DNA of 35,876 nt from Sedimenticola sp. (GTDB lineage: Bacteria; Pseudomonadota; Gammaproteobacteria; Chromatiales; Chromatiaceae): NCBI GenBank assembly GCA_026984735.1, contig JALSRN010000080.1, positions 1-35,876 on the forward strand, read 5' to 3'. Below, piece by piece: positions 10,132-22,345 of the stretch. Made by a program: the position numbers and the translations under genes. Every line of letters begins with the position of its first letter. The first letter of the stretch is position 1. Below the pieces are notes generated by a model. It did not search any database, had not been told where the DNA came from, and saw only the letters and a program-made list of their open reading frames with translations.

Positions 10132-10596
10132 ATGTTGCAACCGGGAGATCCGGCGCCCGATTTCGAGCTGCCCACCGCCGAGATGGAGATCGTCCGCCTG
10201 GGCGATTTTCGGGGGCGTAAGAATGTGGTGATCTATTTCTATCCCAAGGACGACACTCCGGGCTGCACCCTCGAGGCCAACGATTTCAGCGACCTCATCG
10301 ACGAATTCGACGCCCTCGACACCCTGGTGCTCGGCATCAGCCGCGACACTTGCATCAGCCATGCCGCCTTCCGCGACAAATACGGCCTGCAAGTGGAACT
10401 GGTGGCCGACCCCGACGGCCTGGCCTGCGAGGCCTACGGGGTCCTTCAGGAGAAAGAGGTGAATGGCGAAAAGCGCATCGGCATCCAGCGTTCCACCTTC
10501 ATCGTGGACAAGGAAGGAAAGATTCGCCACGCCCTCTACGGCGTCACCCCCAAGGGCCACGCCGCCGAGGTGCTGGAGTTGCTGAAGGCGATGTAA
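10132..10596 (+). CDS. bcp: Thiol peroxidase of the PrxQ/Bcp family
   Basis: 154 residues, the usual Bcp length. It reduces hydrogen peroxide and organic hydroperoxides using thioredoxin-type donors. The thioredoxin fold and active site read VVIYFYPKDDTPGCTLEAND, with peroxidatic Cys45. The common resolving cysteine five residues later (TPGCTxExCxF form) is absent, Asn50 being there. Other cysteines are Cys74 (SRDTCISHAAF) and Cys99 (GLACEAYGV). Cys74 is near, but not at, the alternative resolving position known in helix alpha-3 of some PrxQ proteins. The downstream IQRSTFIVDKEGKIRHALYG carries the conserved arginine. The start at 10132 is set by a strong ribosome site (GAGGAG, 10119-10124, followed by TGGAG). 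It is convergent with prlC, and no clear terminator hairpin is seen in the 64 bp between them. Confidence 0.93.
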   Translation: MLQPGDPAPDFELPTAEMEIVRLGDFRGRKNVVIYFYPKDDTPGCTLEANDFSDLIDEFDALDTLVLGISRDTCISHAAFRDKYGLQVELVADPDGLACEAYGVLQEKEVNGEKRIGIQRSTFIVDKEGKIRHALYGVTPKGHAAEVLELLKAM

Positions 10597-10660
10597 CTCT
10601 GCTCTGTCGCTGTTCCCCTTTCACTTTCGCCGCCACGGCCGCTGGCAAAGGTGCGAGACC

Positions 10661-12724
10661 TCAACCTCCGATGCCGGAGTGGCGCAACAGCGGCTCGATG
10701 CTCGGCTCGCGGCCGCGGAAGGCGATGAACAGATCCATGGCGTCGGCGCTGCCGCCTTTCTCCAGAATGGTCTCGCGAAAGAGTCGGCCGGTCTCGGGAT
10801 CGAGCACACCGTTCTCCTCGAAAAGGGAGAAGGCGTCGGCGGAGAGCACCTCGGCCCATTTGTAGCTGTAGTAACCCGCCGCGTAACCGCCGCCGAAGAT
10901 GTGGCTGAAGCCGTGGGCGAAGCGGTTCCATCGCGGCGGCCGCACAACCGCCACTTCGTCGCGCACCTGCTCGAGAATCTCGTAGATGCGCCCGCCTCGC
11001 TCGGGGTCGTATTCGAGATGGATACGGAAATCGAACAGGGCGAACTCCACCTGGCGCAACATCTGCATGGCCGACTGGAAATTGCGCGCCGCGATCATGC
11101 GCTCGTAGAGCGCCTCGGGCAGCGGCTCGCCGGTCTGCCAGTGGCCGGAAAAGAGATCGAGCGCCTCGCGCTCCCAGCACCAGTTCTCCATCAGTTGCGA
11201 AGGCAGCTCCACCGCGTCCCAGGCAACCCCCGAGATGCCGGAGATGGAGGGCCAGTCGATGCGGGTGAGCATGTGGTGCAGGCCGTGCCCGAACTCATGA
11301 AACAGGGTCTGCACCTCGTCGTGGGTGAGCAGGGCGGGCCGCTCTCCCACCGGCGGGGTGAAGTTGCAGGTCATGAAGGCCACGGGGATCTGCTGCCGGT
11401 TGCGGGTGTTGATGCGCGACAGGCAGTCGGCCATCCAGGCGCCGCCCCTCTTCTTCGGACGGGCGTAGAGATCGAAATAGAATTGGCCGAGCAGCTCCCC
11501 GGAAGCGCGGTCGAGGATCTCGTAGAAACGCACGTCGGGGTGCCAGGTCTCCACCGCCTCCCCGCTCTGGCGGATCTCCACGCCGAAGAGGCGGCCGATC
11601 ACCTCGAACATGCCGGGAACCACCCGGGTTTCGGGAAACCAGGGCTTGAGCTCCTCCTGGGAGATGTTGTAGCGGTGCTGGCGCAGCTTTTCGCTGTAGT
11701 AGGGAATGTCCCAGGCTTCCAGCTCTTCCACGCCATGGTGCCGGCGGGCGTATTCGCGCAGCTCGGCCAGCTCGCGCTCGGCCTGGGGCTTGGCACGGCG
11801 AGCCAGGTCGCGCAGAAAACCCAGCACCTCATCGGTGGAGCGCGCCATCTTGGTGGCGAGCGAACGTTCGGCGTAATTGCCGAAGCCGAGCAGCCGCGCC
11901 AGCTCGTGGCGCAGCGCCAGGATGCGCTCCATCACCTCGCCGTTGTCGAACCGCCCCGCCTGAGGCCCCTGGTCGGAGGCGCGGGTGGAGTAGGCCTCGT
12001 ACAGCTCGCGCCGCAGCTCTCGGTGGTCGGCGTAGGCGACCACCGGATAGTAGGAGGGAAACTCCAGGTTGAAGAGCCACCCTTCCAGCCCCTTCTGTCG
12101 CGCCATCTGCCGCGCCAGTTGCCGCGCCGATTCGGGCAGGCCCGCCAGCTCCGCCTCGTCGGTGACCAACTTCTGCCAGGCGTTGGTGGCGTCCAGCAGA
12201 TTCTCTTCGAAGCGGGTGGTGAGTTCCGACAGCTCCCGGGAGAGCTCGCGAAAGCGTGCCTTCTTCTCCTTCGGCAGATCCACGCCGGCGAGCCGGAAGT
12301 CGCGCAGCGCATTCTCCAGCAGTTTGCGTTGGGGGGAAGAGAGCGACTCCGAGCCACGAAAGACCTTTTCATAGGCCTGGAACAGCGCCTCGTTCTGACC
12401 CATCTCGCTGGCGTAGTCCGAGAGCTTGGGCAGACAGGCGTTGTAGGCGGCGCGCAGCTCGTCGCTGTCCTTCACCGCATGCAGATGGGAAACCGGAGAC
12501 CAGGCGCGGGAGAGGCGCTCCTCCATCTCTTCCAACGGCTCGACGAAATTGTGCCACTCCGGCCGCTCCAGCTCCCGCAGCAGCCTGGCCACCTCCGCCC
12601 GGTTGTGCGCCAGCAGCGCATCGACGGCGGGCTCCACGTGGTGCGGGCGGATCTTGGAAAAGGGCGGCAGCCCCGGGTACTCGAGCAACGGATTGCCCGG
12701 GGGCAGGGGATCCTTCCGGCTCAC
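10661..12724 (-). CDS. prlC: Oligopeptidase A, M3 zinc metallopeptidase
   Basis: 687 residues, similar to E. coli PrlC (680). A cytoplasmic peptidase that degrades signal peptides and other short peptides. The zinc site HEFGH is at residues 476-480 (LFHEFGHGLHHMLTRIDW), and the third ligand Glu lies in DAVELPSQLMENW (about 506). Substrate-binding tyrosine and glycine blocks appear at FSHIFGGGYAAGYYSYKWAE. The N-terminal helical domain starts MSRKDPLPPGNPLLEYPGLP, as in the family. The start is GTG at 12724, overlapping the stop of the upstream lipoprotein gene by 4 nt (GTGA), so the two are translationally coupled. Last gene of the aroE-lipoprotein-prlC operon. Confidence 0.94.
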   Translation of the reverse strand: MSRKDPLPPGNPLLEYPGLPPFSKIRPHHVEPAVDALLAHNRAEVARLLRELERPEWHNFVEPLEEMEERLSRAWSPVSHLHAVKDSDELRAAYNACLPKLSDYASEMGQNEALFQAYEKVFRGSESLSSPQRKLLENALRDFRLAGVDLPKEKKARFRELSRELSELTTRFEENLLDATNAWQKLVTDEAELAGLPESARQLARQMARQKGLEGWLFNLEFPSYYPVVAYADHRELRRELYEAYSTRASDQGPQAGRFDNGEVMERILALRHELARLLGFGNYAERSLATKMARSTDEVLGFLRDLARRAKPQAERELAELREYARRHHGVEELEAWDIPYYSEKLRQHRYNISQEELKPWFPETRVVPGMFEVIGRLFGVEIRQSGEAVETWHPDVRFYEILDRASGELLGQFYFDLYARPKKRGGAWMADCLSRINTRNRQQIPVAFMTCNFTPPVGERPALLTHDEVQTLFHEFGHGLHHMLTRIDWPSISGISGVAWDAVELPSQLMENWCWEREALDLFSGHWQTGEPLPEALYERMIAARNFQSAMQMLRQVEFALFDFRIHLEYDPERGGRIYEILEQVRDEVAVVRPPRWNRFAHGFSHIFGGGYAAGYYSYKWAEVLSADAFSLFEENGVLDPETGRLFRETILEKGGSADAMDLFIAFRGREPSIEPLLRHSGIGG

Positions 12725-14442
12725 CCCTCTCCTCCCGATCCGCTGTAGAAGGTCACCCGCCCTTCCATCACCAACCCCCGCTTTTCGCCGTGAACGGTGA
12801 AGTCGACACGGTCATACAGGGCGGCCGTCTGCTTGATCGTCCGATAGAACTCCCGCACATCCGCCGCCTCTTCGCCGCTCATCTGCCGCATGGCCTGTTC
12901 CAGCGACGGGCCCACCTGTCGCAACAGGCGCCGCAGATCGTAGCCCATGTGGAAGATCAGGGTGGGCGAAGCAGAACCCGCCTGCAGCAGCTTCACCGCC
13001 TCTTTCGGCGGCTCGGCGCCCAGGAAGAGCCCCAGCGCCTCGCCTTTGATCGCCACCCAGGCGGGCGGTGCCTGCGGCAGGCTGTTCTGCAAAGGCAGCT
13101 TCACCGGCTTGCCGTCCGAAGGAACTTGCAGCATCGCCAGATTGGGATCGAGCATGCCGCTCATCCCCAACAGGCCGCGAGGATCGGTCGAGGCCAGCAA
13201 CAGCCGGGCCTCCACCGATTTGGGATCGAGGGTTCGGGGGTCGATCTCCAGGCGATCCAGCACGAAGTTGAACCCCCGGATTCCAGCGACCATGGGGTTG
13301 AGCACCATGTCCAGGCTCTGCACGAAACCGGCGAGCTGCTGCCGATCCACCGAAGGGCACCCCTTCCCATTCTGCAGGATGTCGTTGATCAGCGCCTTGA
13401 GCGCATCCCGCACTTTGGGCAGGTTCAGCCCCAGCCCCAGACTGAAGGTGGCGTCGGCCGATTTTCCCAGGCCGGGAACCGCGGCGGGGAGGCGGGTCAG
13501 CCAGGCGCCCACCGCCGGCGAGGTCTCCAGGGCGGCCTCCACCCGATAGCTGTCGGCCTTGGCGTCGATATAGCCGAAACTGAAACGCGGCACCGCCTGG
13601 ACGACGTGTTTCACCAGGGGACGACAAGCCGGATCCACTTCGCTCCGACGGAAGCCGAGCGCCGCCAGCGCCTTGGCGTTCTCACCTTTCGCCTCGCCGA
13701 GCGCCAGCTCGGTGAGGCGCCGGAGATCCACATAGCCTTCGCCGTAACCCAGAAAACGGTGGCTGCCGACGAAAGATTTAAAGCCGCCGGTGTCGGCCAG
13801 CGATTTTTCCGGTTTGCGGGCGCCGAGCGCCAGGGAAAGCAGATCGTCATCCGCCTTCGAGGGCAGCAGCGCCGCCACCAGGTAGCCTTTCTCCACCGCC
13901 ACCGTCACCATGAGACCGTCGAAATCGAAGCGCCGGTAGTCGATGCCATCCAGTTTGAGACGTCGGGAAGACTCGCCCCACTTCGACTCCACGCGGTCGA
14001 GAAAGGCGTTCACCTTGGCCTCGTCCACCACCTCCACCCAGGCCACCGGCAGCACGCCGAGCCCGTAGATCAGGCTGCGCCCGTTGAGAGGAAAGCCGAT
14101 GGAGGCGAGCCCTTCGGGGGTGAGCTTGTCTTTCAGTTCGTCGTTCAGAGCGGCAAAAAGCGCGAAGAAACGACGATCCGCGGAACCGTCCGCGGCCGCG
14201 GCCATTTTCCCCTCGATCTGCGCGCGGCGGTCTTCGTACTGCAACGCCACCGCCTTCAGCATCCGCTTGCTCAACGCCTCGGGCAGCGCCCGGCTGCTGG
14301 CCGCCACATAGGGAGTGTCCGCCGGCACCCTGCCAAAAAGTTCGAGGCCGGCGACGGCGCGCTTGCCTTGTTGCTGCTCGCTGCAGGCCGCAAGAATCAA
14401 GCTCAGCAGCAAAAGAAAGAGTGCCTGGGTGGTTCGTTTCAT
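12721..14442 (-). CDS. Predicted lipoprotein of unknown function
   Basis: From the ATG at 14442 the protein (573 residues) starts MKRTTQALFLLLLSLILAAC, a clear lipoprotein signal with lipobox LAAC and acylated Cys20. An upstream in-frame ATG at 14478 would add 12 residues before the signal and is less likely. The mature part alternates helical segments and strands with no motif recognised: examples are FGRVPADTPYVAASSRALPE near the N-terminus, LNGRSLIYGLGVLPVAWVEV, and a C-terminal segment IFHMGYDLRRLLRQVGPSLE ending in a strand-rich tail. The tone (conserved-looking hydrophobic strands, few cysteines: Cys20 plus a pair in the middle) suggests a periplasmic protein anchored to the outer membrane. 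No enzyme signature seen. It lies 51 bp after aroE and overlaps prlC by 4 nt. Function unknown. Confidence 0.82.
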   Translation of the reverse strand: MKRTTQALFLLLLSLILAACSEQQQGKRAVAGLELFGRVPADTPYVAASSRALPEALSKRMLKAVALQYEDRRAQIEGKMAAAADGSADRRFFALFAALNDELKDKLTPEGLASIGFPLNGRSLIYGLGVLPVAWVEVVDEAKVNAFLDRVESKWGESSRRLKLDGIDYRRFDFDGLMVTVAVEKGYLVAALLPSKADDDLLSLALGARKPEKSLADTGGFKSFVGSHRFLGYGEGYVDLRRLTELALGEAKGENAKALAALGFRRSEVDPACRPLVKHVVQAVPRFSFGYIDAKADSYRVEAALETSPAVGAWLTRLPAAVPGLGKSADATFSLGLGLNLPKVRDALKALINDILQNGKGCPSVDRQQLAGFVQSLDMVLNPMVAGIRGFNFVLDRLEIDPRTLDPKSVEARLLLASTDPRGLLGMSGMLDPNLAMLQVPSDGKPVKLPLQNSLPQAPPAWVAIKGEALGLFLGAEPPKEAVKLLQAGSASPTLIFHMGYDLRRLLRQVGPSLEQAMRQMSGEEAADVREFYRTIKQTAALYDRVDFTVHGEKRGLVMEGRVTFYSGSGGEG

Positions 14443-14493
14443 GAAATCGTCCCTCGTTCGTTGAAAAAGCGCCGGCACCGTCGGGATCCGGCT

Positions 14494-15315
14494 TCAGCCT
14501 TGCCGAAGCATGCGGATCACCTCTGCCGTGCGCGGCCGCACGCCGCGCCAGATGAAGAAAGATTCCGCCGCCTGCTCCACCAGCATGCCCAAGCCGTCCA
14601 GCGCCCGGGCCGCGCCATGCTCCAGCCCCCAGCGGACGAAAGCGGTGGGTTCCTTGCCGTACATCATGTCATACACCCAGCCGCCGGGAAGAAGGCAGTC
14701 GCCGGGAATGTCGGGTACTTCACCTTTCAGGCCGGCGGCCGTGCCGTTGACGATGAGATCGAAGCGCTTGCCGGCGAGCGCCTCGAGCCCGCACCCCTCG
14801 ACCGGCGTCTCCAACGGGCGCAATCGGTCAGCGAGGGCCTCCGCCTTCGCGGCGGTGCGATTGGCGATCACCAGAAGCGCCGGACGCTCCTCGAGCAAGG
14901 GCCCCGCCACGCCGCGGCTGGCTCCTCCGGCCCCCAGCAGCAGGATCCGTTTCCGTTCGAAGACGAAGCCGTGATTCACCGCCAGGTCCCGCACCAGGCC
15001 CACGCCGTCGGTGTTCTCGCCCAGCAGTCGCCCATCCGCCTGCAGCGCCAGGGTGTTCACCGCCTGCGCCAGCCGCGCGCGCTCGCCATGGCTGTCGGCC
15101 AGACGCCAGGCCCGCTCTTTGAAGGGCACGGTCACATTGAGCCCCTTCCCCCCTTCCGCAAAGAACTTGCGCACTTCTTCCTCGAAACGGTCGAGATCAC
15201 CGAGGATCTTGCCGTATTCGATCTGCTCCCCCGTCTGCCGGGCGAAGGCTTGGTGGATGCGGGGAGACTGACTGTGTTCGATGGGGTTGCCGATGACGGC
15301 GTAGCGGTCTGTCAT
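14494..15315 (-). CDS. aroE: Shikimate dehydrogenase (NADP)
   Basis: 273 residues, the usual AroE length. It reduces 3-dehydroshikimate to shikimate in the aromatic amino acid pathway. The substrate-binding loop is [15 protein letters not shown] (Ser15 and Ser17). The catalytic pair is Lys66 in [11 protein letters not shown] and Asp103 in GENTDGVGL. The NADP site is GAGGASRGV with ANRTAAKA, the arginine and lysine of which bind the 2'-phosphate. The C-terminal block [12 protein letters not shown] and [12 protein letters not shown] is typical. The start ATG at 15315 gives [15 protein letters not shown], the standard N-terminus; a much longer open frame upstream is antisense to the phosphate transporter gene and not real. 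First gene of the operon with the lipoprotein and prlC. Confidence 0.95.
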   Translation of the reverse strand: MTDRYAVIGNPIEHSQSPRIHQAFARQTGEQIEYGKILGDLDRFEEEVRKFFAEGGKGLNVTVPFKERAWRLADSHGERARLAQAVNTLALQADGRLLGENTDGVGLVRDLAVNHGFVFERKRILLLGAGGASRGVAGPLLEERPALLVIANRTAAKAEALADRLRPLETPVEGCGLEALAGKRFDLIVNGTAAGLKGEVPDIPGDCLLPGGWVYDMMYGKEPTAFVRWGLEHGAARALDGLGMLVEQAAESFFIWRGVRPRTAEVIRMLRQG

Positions 15316-15561
15316 GAAGGCCGGCTTGGCTTCGATCGTTTGCGCAGTCCGCCAACTATACGACAGCCGGCCCACCGGACGCCAACCACCGAAGAGAGGC
15401 CCGCTTCTGCTTGCGAGCCCGCAGTCGTGAATTTTCCGGCACAAAGAGTCCATTTGACGGCCGTCATCACTGTTTTCCCTGCTTTTGCGATAGAATCCGC
15501 CGCTCGCGCCCGCCGCTCGTACAAGGGCCGAGGCGACGTCGGCCAAGGGGAGAATTCCACA
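15316..15561. other. Divergent intergenic region, aroE / phosphate transporter
   Basis: The longest gene-free stretch in the window (246 bp) holds the control regions of two divergent genes. A TAGAAT hexamer at 15491-15496 may be the -10 of the transporter promoter, but no good -35 sits at the right distance (TTGACG at 15454-15459 is too far). A GGGGAG ribosome site lies at about 15547-15552 before the GTG start. No Pho-box-like repeat was recognised by eye, and no RNA gene or repeat is seen. Confidence 0.35.
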
Positions 15562-17127
15562 GTGGAACTGAAGAACATCGACCAGATCGAGAGCGCCGCC
15601 AGCCATGGCCGGCCCGAGCTTTTCCGGTTGGGCATGGGCCTGCTGTTCATCCTGGGCATCATGATGTACGCCGGCATGCGCTTCACCGAGATCCACAACG
15701 GCCTGATGCTCATCGCCGCCGCCATGATCGGCGGCTACATGGCCATGAACATCGGCGCCAACGACGTGGCCAACAACGTGGGGCCGGCGGTGGGCTCGCG
15801 GGCGCTCACCCTGATGGGCGCCATCGTCATCGCCGCCATCTTCGAAGCCACCGGGGCGCTGGTCGCCGGCGGCAACGTGGTGGGCACCATCAAGAAGGGT
15901 ATCATCGATCCGGCGCTCATCGCCAACACCGACGTCTTCATCTGGTTGATGATGGCGGCGCTGCTCGCCGGCGCCATCTGGCTCAACATCGCCACCGCGC
16001 TGGGGGCGCCCGTCTCCACCACCCACTCCATCGTGGGCGGAGTGCTGGGCGCCGGCATCGCCGCCGGCGGCATGGGCATCGCCAACTGGGGGAAGATGGG
16101 CGCCATCGTCGCGAGCTGGGTGATCTCGCCGGTGCTCGGCGGAATCATCGCCGCCGCTTTCCTCTACTTGATCAAGCGCACCATCACCTACCGTTCGGAC
16201 ATGATCGCCGCCTCCAAGCGCATGGTGCCCATCCTCGTGGGCCTGATGACCTGGGCCTTCGCCTCCTACCTGATCCTCAAAGGGCTGAAGAAGATCTGGA
16301 AGACCGACATCACCACCGCGCTGGGGCTGGGGCTGGTGGTGGCGGCGCTCGTCTATGTCCTCGTCAAGCCGCTCATCGCCCGCCAGGCCAACCGGCTCGA
16401 CAACGAGAAGGGGGCGGTCAACCGGCTCTTCACCGTGCCCCTCATCTTCGCCGCCGCCCTCCTCAGCTTCGCCCATGGTGCCAACGACGTGGCCAACGCC
16501 GTGGGGCCTTTGGCCGCCATCAACGACGCCATCGTGCAGGGCGGAATCCACAAGAAGGCGGCCATCCCCCTGTGGGTGATGATGGTGGGCGCCCTGGGCA
16601 TCGCCATCGGCCTCGCCCTCTACGGCCCCAAACTGATCCGCACGGTGGGTTCGGAGATCACCGAACTGGACCAGATGCGCGCCTTCTCCATCGCCATGGC
16701 GGCGGCCATCACGGTGATCATCGCCACCCAGCTCGGCTTGCCGGTGAGCTCCACCCACATCGCCGTGGGCGCCGTCTTCGGGGTCGGATTCCTGCGAGAG
16801 TTTCTCAAGGCCTCCTATGCGCGCATGATCGAGGAGATCAAAGCGCATCACGCAGGCGAGGACCATGAAGTGATCGAAGCCTTTCTGGACGAGTTCCGCC
16901 GTGCCTCGGTGGACGAGAAAGGTCGCATGCTGGCCGAGCTGAAGAAGCACAAGGCCAAGGCGGAACTCACCAAGAAAGAGCGCAAGGGGTTGAAGAAGAT
17001 CTATCGCAAAGAGCTGGTGAAGCGCTCGGCCATCATGAAGATCGTGGCCGCCTGGATCGTCACCGTGCCCGCTTCCGGCATCATGGCGGCGCTGCTCTAT
17101 TTCACTTTGCGGGGGATGATGCTCTGA
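15562..17127 (+). CDS. PiT-family inorganic phosphate transporter
   Basis: 521 residues with about ten to twelve membrane helices. Low-affinity phosphate (or phosphate-metal) symporter of the PiT family, inner membrane. The two family signatures are present: [19 protein letters not shown] in the N-terminal half and [19 protein letters not shown] in the C-terminal half, plus the paired [18 protein letters not shown] and [18 protein letters not shown]. Before the last helix a charged cytoplasmic stretch of about 70 residues (from [18 protein letters not shown] to [14 protein letters not shown]) is inserted, absent from short PitA-like forms but seen in larger members. The start is GTG 15562 ([11 protein letters not shown]). 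No DUF47 partner gene is next to it. It is convergent with rsmI with only 4 bp between the stop codons. Confidence 0.92.
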   Translation: MELKNIDQIESAASHGRPELFRLGMGLLFILGIMMYAGMRFTEIHNGLMLIAAAMIGGYMAMNIGANDVANNVGPAVGSRALTLMGAIVIAAIFEATGALVAGGNVVGTIKKGIIDPALIANTDVFIWLMMAALLAGAIWLNIATALGAPVSTTHSIVGGVLGAGIAAGGMGIANWGKMGAIVASWVISPVLGGIIAAAFLYLIKRTITYRSDMIAASKRMVPILVGLMTWAFASYLILKGLKKIWKTDITTALGLGLVVAALVYVLVKPLIARQANRLDNEKGAVNRLFTVPLIFAAALLSFAHGANDVANAVGPLAAINDAIVQGGIHKKAAIPLWVMMVGALGIAIGLALYGPKLIRTVGSEITELDQMRAFSIAMAAAITVIIATQLGLPVSSTHIAVGAVFGVGFLREFLKASYARMIEEIKAHHAGEDHEVIEAFLDEFRRASVDEKGRMLAELKKHKAKAELTKKERKGLKKIYRKELVKRSAIMKIVAAWIVTVPASGIMAALLYFTLRGMML

Positions 17128-17131
17128 ATCG

Positions 17132-17992
17132 TCACCGCAATTCCAGCGCCCGCTGGTAGAGGCGGTTTTTGTTGCCGCCGGTGAGGCGGGCGGCCAAGGA
17201 CACCGCCTGCTTCAGAGGCAACTCCTCGAGCAGCAGAAGAAGAAGCCGGTCGGCCTCCAGTTCCAAGCGGCCATCGGTGGCAGACGCCTCTGCGGGCGCC
17301 ACCAACACCACGAACTCGCCCCGGCGTCGATCCGCATCCGCCGCCACCCGCTCCGCCAGCTCTGCGAGGGTGCCATCCAGGATCTCTTCGTGCCGCTTGG
17401 TCAATTCGCGCGCCAGGCAGCCCCGCCGCTGCGGACCCAGTACCTCCGCCAGATCGGCCATTGCGCTCTCGATGCGATGGGAGGACTCGTAGAAGACCAG
17501 CGTGGCGCTGCTGTTTCGGAGCGCATCCAGCTTCTCCCGACGGGCGTGGCGCTGGCGCGGCAGAAAGCCGTGAAAGCAGAAGCGGTCGGTCGGCAGCCCC
17601 GACACGCTCAGGGCCGCCACCAGTGCGCTCGGACCCGGCACCGGCGACACTTTCACTCCTTGCCGGCGGCACTCCCGCACCAGCAGAAAGCCGGGGTCGC
17701 TGACCAGCGGCGTTCCGGCGTCCGAAACCAGCGCCACCGACTCTCCCCCCCGCAGCATCGCCATCACCTTCTCCATCGCTCGCGCCTCGTTGTGCTCGTG
17801 AAGCGGCATCAAGGGGGTGCCGATGCCGTAGTGCTGCAACAGGCGTCGGGTGTGGCGGGTATCCTCCGCGGCGATGCAGCTCACCGACCGCAAAACCTCT
17901 TCGGCGCGATGCGAAAAATCGCCCAGATTGCCGATGGGGGTGGCCACCACATAGAGGGTTCCCACCCCGTTTGACACCGATTGCTGGCTCAT
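17132..17992 (-). CDS. rsmI: 16S rRNA (cytidine-1402) 2'-O-methyltransferase RsmI
   Basis: 286 residues. A SAM-dependent methyltransferase of the tetrapyrrole methylase fold that methylates the ribose of C1402 in the ribosomal P site. Motifs: [20 protein letters not shown] at the N-terminus, [19 protein letters not shown], then [20 protein letters not shown] and [20 protein letters not shown]. The segment [15 protein letters not shown] and [13 protein letters not shown] are also diagnostic. ATG 17992 ([13 protein letters not shown]) is chosen; a longer in-frame form from 18151 would overlap the lpoA start and has no homology-like content. It is divergent from lpoA with a 103-bp gap, the arrangement seen in E. 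coli (yraL / yraM). In that gap a weak hairpin (GCAGGC, 6-nt loop, GCCTGC) is seen. Confidence 0.95.
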   Translation of the reverse strand: MSQQSVSNGVGTLYVVATPIGNLGDFSHRAEEVLRSVSCIAAEDTRHTRRLLQHYGIGTPLMPLHEHNEARAMEKVMAMLRGGESVALVSDAGTPLVSDPGFLLVRECRRQGVKVSPVPGPSALVAALSVSGLPTDRFCFHGFLPRQRHARREKLDALRNSSATLVFYESSHRIESAMADLAEVLGPQRRGCLARELTKRHEEILDGTLAELAERVAADADRRRGEFVVLVAPAEASATDGRLELEADRLLLLLLEELPLKQAVSLAARLTGGNKNRLYQRALELR

Positions 17993-19989
17993 AAGATACT
18001 CGCCACTTCGTTCAACGAGCCCTGTTCGATCAAGGAACCAGCGCAGGCCGGAACGCCTGCTTTCCGCCCAAGGAGTCCAGAGCGGCATATCCGAGATGTT
18101 GCATCGCCTTTTTCCCTTTCTACTCGCGCTGCTGCTGGCCGCTTGCGCCACGCCGCCGCAATCTCCCGTGGAGGGCCAAGCGGGACACGCCGAACGGCTC
18201 TTCCAGCAGAAACACTACCAAGCGGCCGCCGACCTCTACCTTGCGCTGGCCGACAAGGCCGGGAAGGATCGAAGCGCCGTCTACCGGCTGCTGGCCGCCG
18301 ACAGTCTGCTGCAAGCCGGAGAGGAAGACAAGGGAAGCGAACTGCTCGCCTCCCTCGATCCGCAACGGCTTCCAAAAGAGCTGCAGCCCCGCTTTCGCTT
18401 GCTGCAGGCCCGGCTCAAGCTGGCGCGAAAGGAGGCCGCCGCGGCGCTCCAGCTTCTGCAAGACCTTGAAAAGGAACCCGGCGGAGAGCTCCTGACCAGA
18501 CGGATACTCGCTCTGCGCGCCCAGGCTCAAGAGGCTGTGGGCGACCGTTTGGCGGAAGCCGAGACGCTCATCCGGCTGGACCCTCTGGAAACCGATTCCG
18601 AAGCCCGGCTGGCGCTGCAGTTGAAGCTTCTCTCGCTGCTGGTGCGTCAACCGCAGGCGGTGCTGGAACAGTCCCTGCCGGAGGACGCCACCAGCCGCGG
18701 TTGGATCGAACTGGCCACCCTGGTGCGGGGATACCCCAATGACCCGGAGGGCGTGGCCGCCCCCTTCCAGGAGTGGCGCGCGCTCTATCCGGATCATCCC
18801 GCTCTGCCCAGGCTGCTGGAACGGTGGTACGCGGAACAGAAGCGACTGGCGCCCGCCCATCCGCGGCACATCGCCGTGCTGCTGCCCGACCATGGCCCTT
18901 TCGCCCGCGCCGCCGAGGCGATCCGGGTGGGCATTCTCGCCGCCTGGTACGCCGACGACGTCCAGCCGAAACCGACCCTCGCCTTTCACGACAGCAGCGA
19001 CCCGCAACGGGTGTGGCCGCTTCTCAACGAGGTGGCGGCATCGGGAGCCGACCGGGTGATCGGTCCCCTGGCCAAGGCGGGCGTACTGCAGCTCGCCCGG
19101 GCCGGTTCCCTGCCGCTGCCAGTGCTGGCGCTCAACGAGGTCTCCACCGACACCCTGCCGGCGGAAGGGCTGTTCCAGTACGGTCTCTCGCCCGAGGATG
19201 AAGCGCGGCAGGCGGCGCTCTGGGCCGCCTCTCTCGGGCTCGGCACGCCCGGCGTGCTCTATCCCGACTCGCCCTGGGGCGAACGCCTCTTGCGCGCTTT
19301 CGAGAGCGAGTGGGCGACGTTGGGCCGCGCCCCCCTTCAGACGCAGCGCTACCATCCCGCCCGCAACGACTACTCCGACGCGGTGGCGCGACTGCTGAGG
19401 ATTCCCCAGGCCAAGGCCGAACACGCCCGGGCGGAGAAGAAAGCAGGAGAAAAGCTTCCCTTCGAACCGAAAATGCCCGTGGACTTCCTCTTCGTCGTCG
19501 GCCACAAGCCGGACCTGGAGCGGCTGCGACCCCTCATCCGCTTCCACCACGGCACGGCGCTGCCGGTTCTCACCCTCTCGCGGGTGTGGCGGGGGCGCCT
19601 CGAGGGAGAGGATCGCTTCGATCTCGCCGGGCTGATGCTGCCGGAAATCCCCTGGCTGGCCGGGAGCGACACCGGCGCACCGCTTTCGCCGGAGGAGGCG
19701 CGGCGCCGTTTCCCGCATCTGATGGCGAAGTATCCCCGCCTCGTCGCCATGGGCATGGACGCCTACCGCCTCCTCGGCGAACTCGACCGGCTCACGCTGC
19801 CGGGTCAACCCCCGCTTCAGGGCGCCACGGGAGAACTCTCACTGGACGCCCGCCGGCAAGTGCGCCGCCGCCTCACCTGGATCTCGCTCGGCACGCCCGT
19901 GCGCCTCTTGGGCGTCACCCCCGCCGCGGAGGAGATTCCGCCCGACAACTGGCATCCCCTCGGTGCCGAAACCACGCCGTCGTCGCAGA

Positions 19990-22329
<2,340 letters not shown>

Positions 22330-22330
22330 A

Positions 22331-22336
22331 AGGAGG
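22331..22336 (+). promoter_or_regulatory. Strong ribosome-binding site of the DUF4139 gene
   Basis: AGGAGG lies 9 nt before the ATG at 22346 and settles the start over the upstream in-frame codons that overlap the GlcD-type gene. Confidence 0.75.
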
Positions 22337-22345
22337 AAAAGACCC

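Noticed and set aside
14460-14470. GTTGAAAAAG next to the lipoprotein gene, same as part of the repeat element
   Set aside because: Only 10 bp with no partner arm or flanking repeat; chance match.
14494-16950. Long - strand frame extending aroE across the phosphate transporter
   Set aside because: The extra N-terminal 545 codons are antisense to the transporter and rich in Gly, His and Asp. AroE starts normally at 15315.
12256-17127. A very long open frame on + strand reaching back to 12256
   Set aside because: Only the part from GTG 15562 is the phosphate transporter. The upstream part is antisense to prlC, the lipoprotein and aroE, and is arginine/histidine/proline-rich, as expected from a GC-rich shadow frame.
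18040-18062. Short hairpin GCAGGC/GCCTGC between rsmI and lpoA
   Set aside because: A 6-bp stem is common by chance at this GC content; not called as a terminator or operator.
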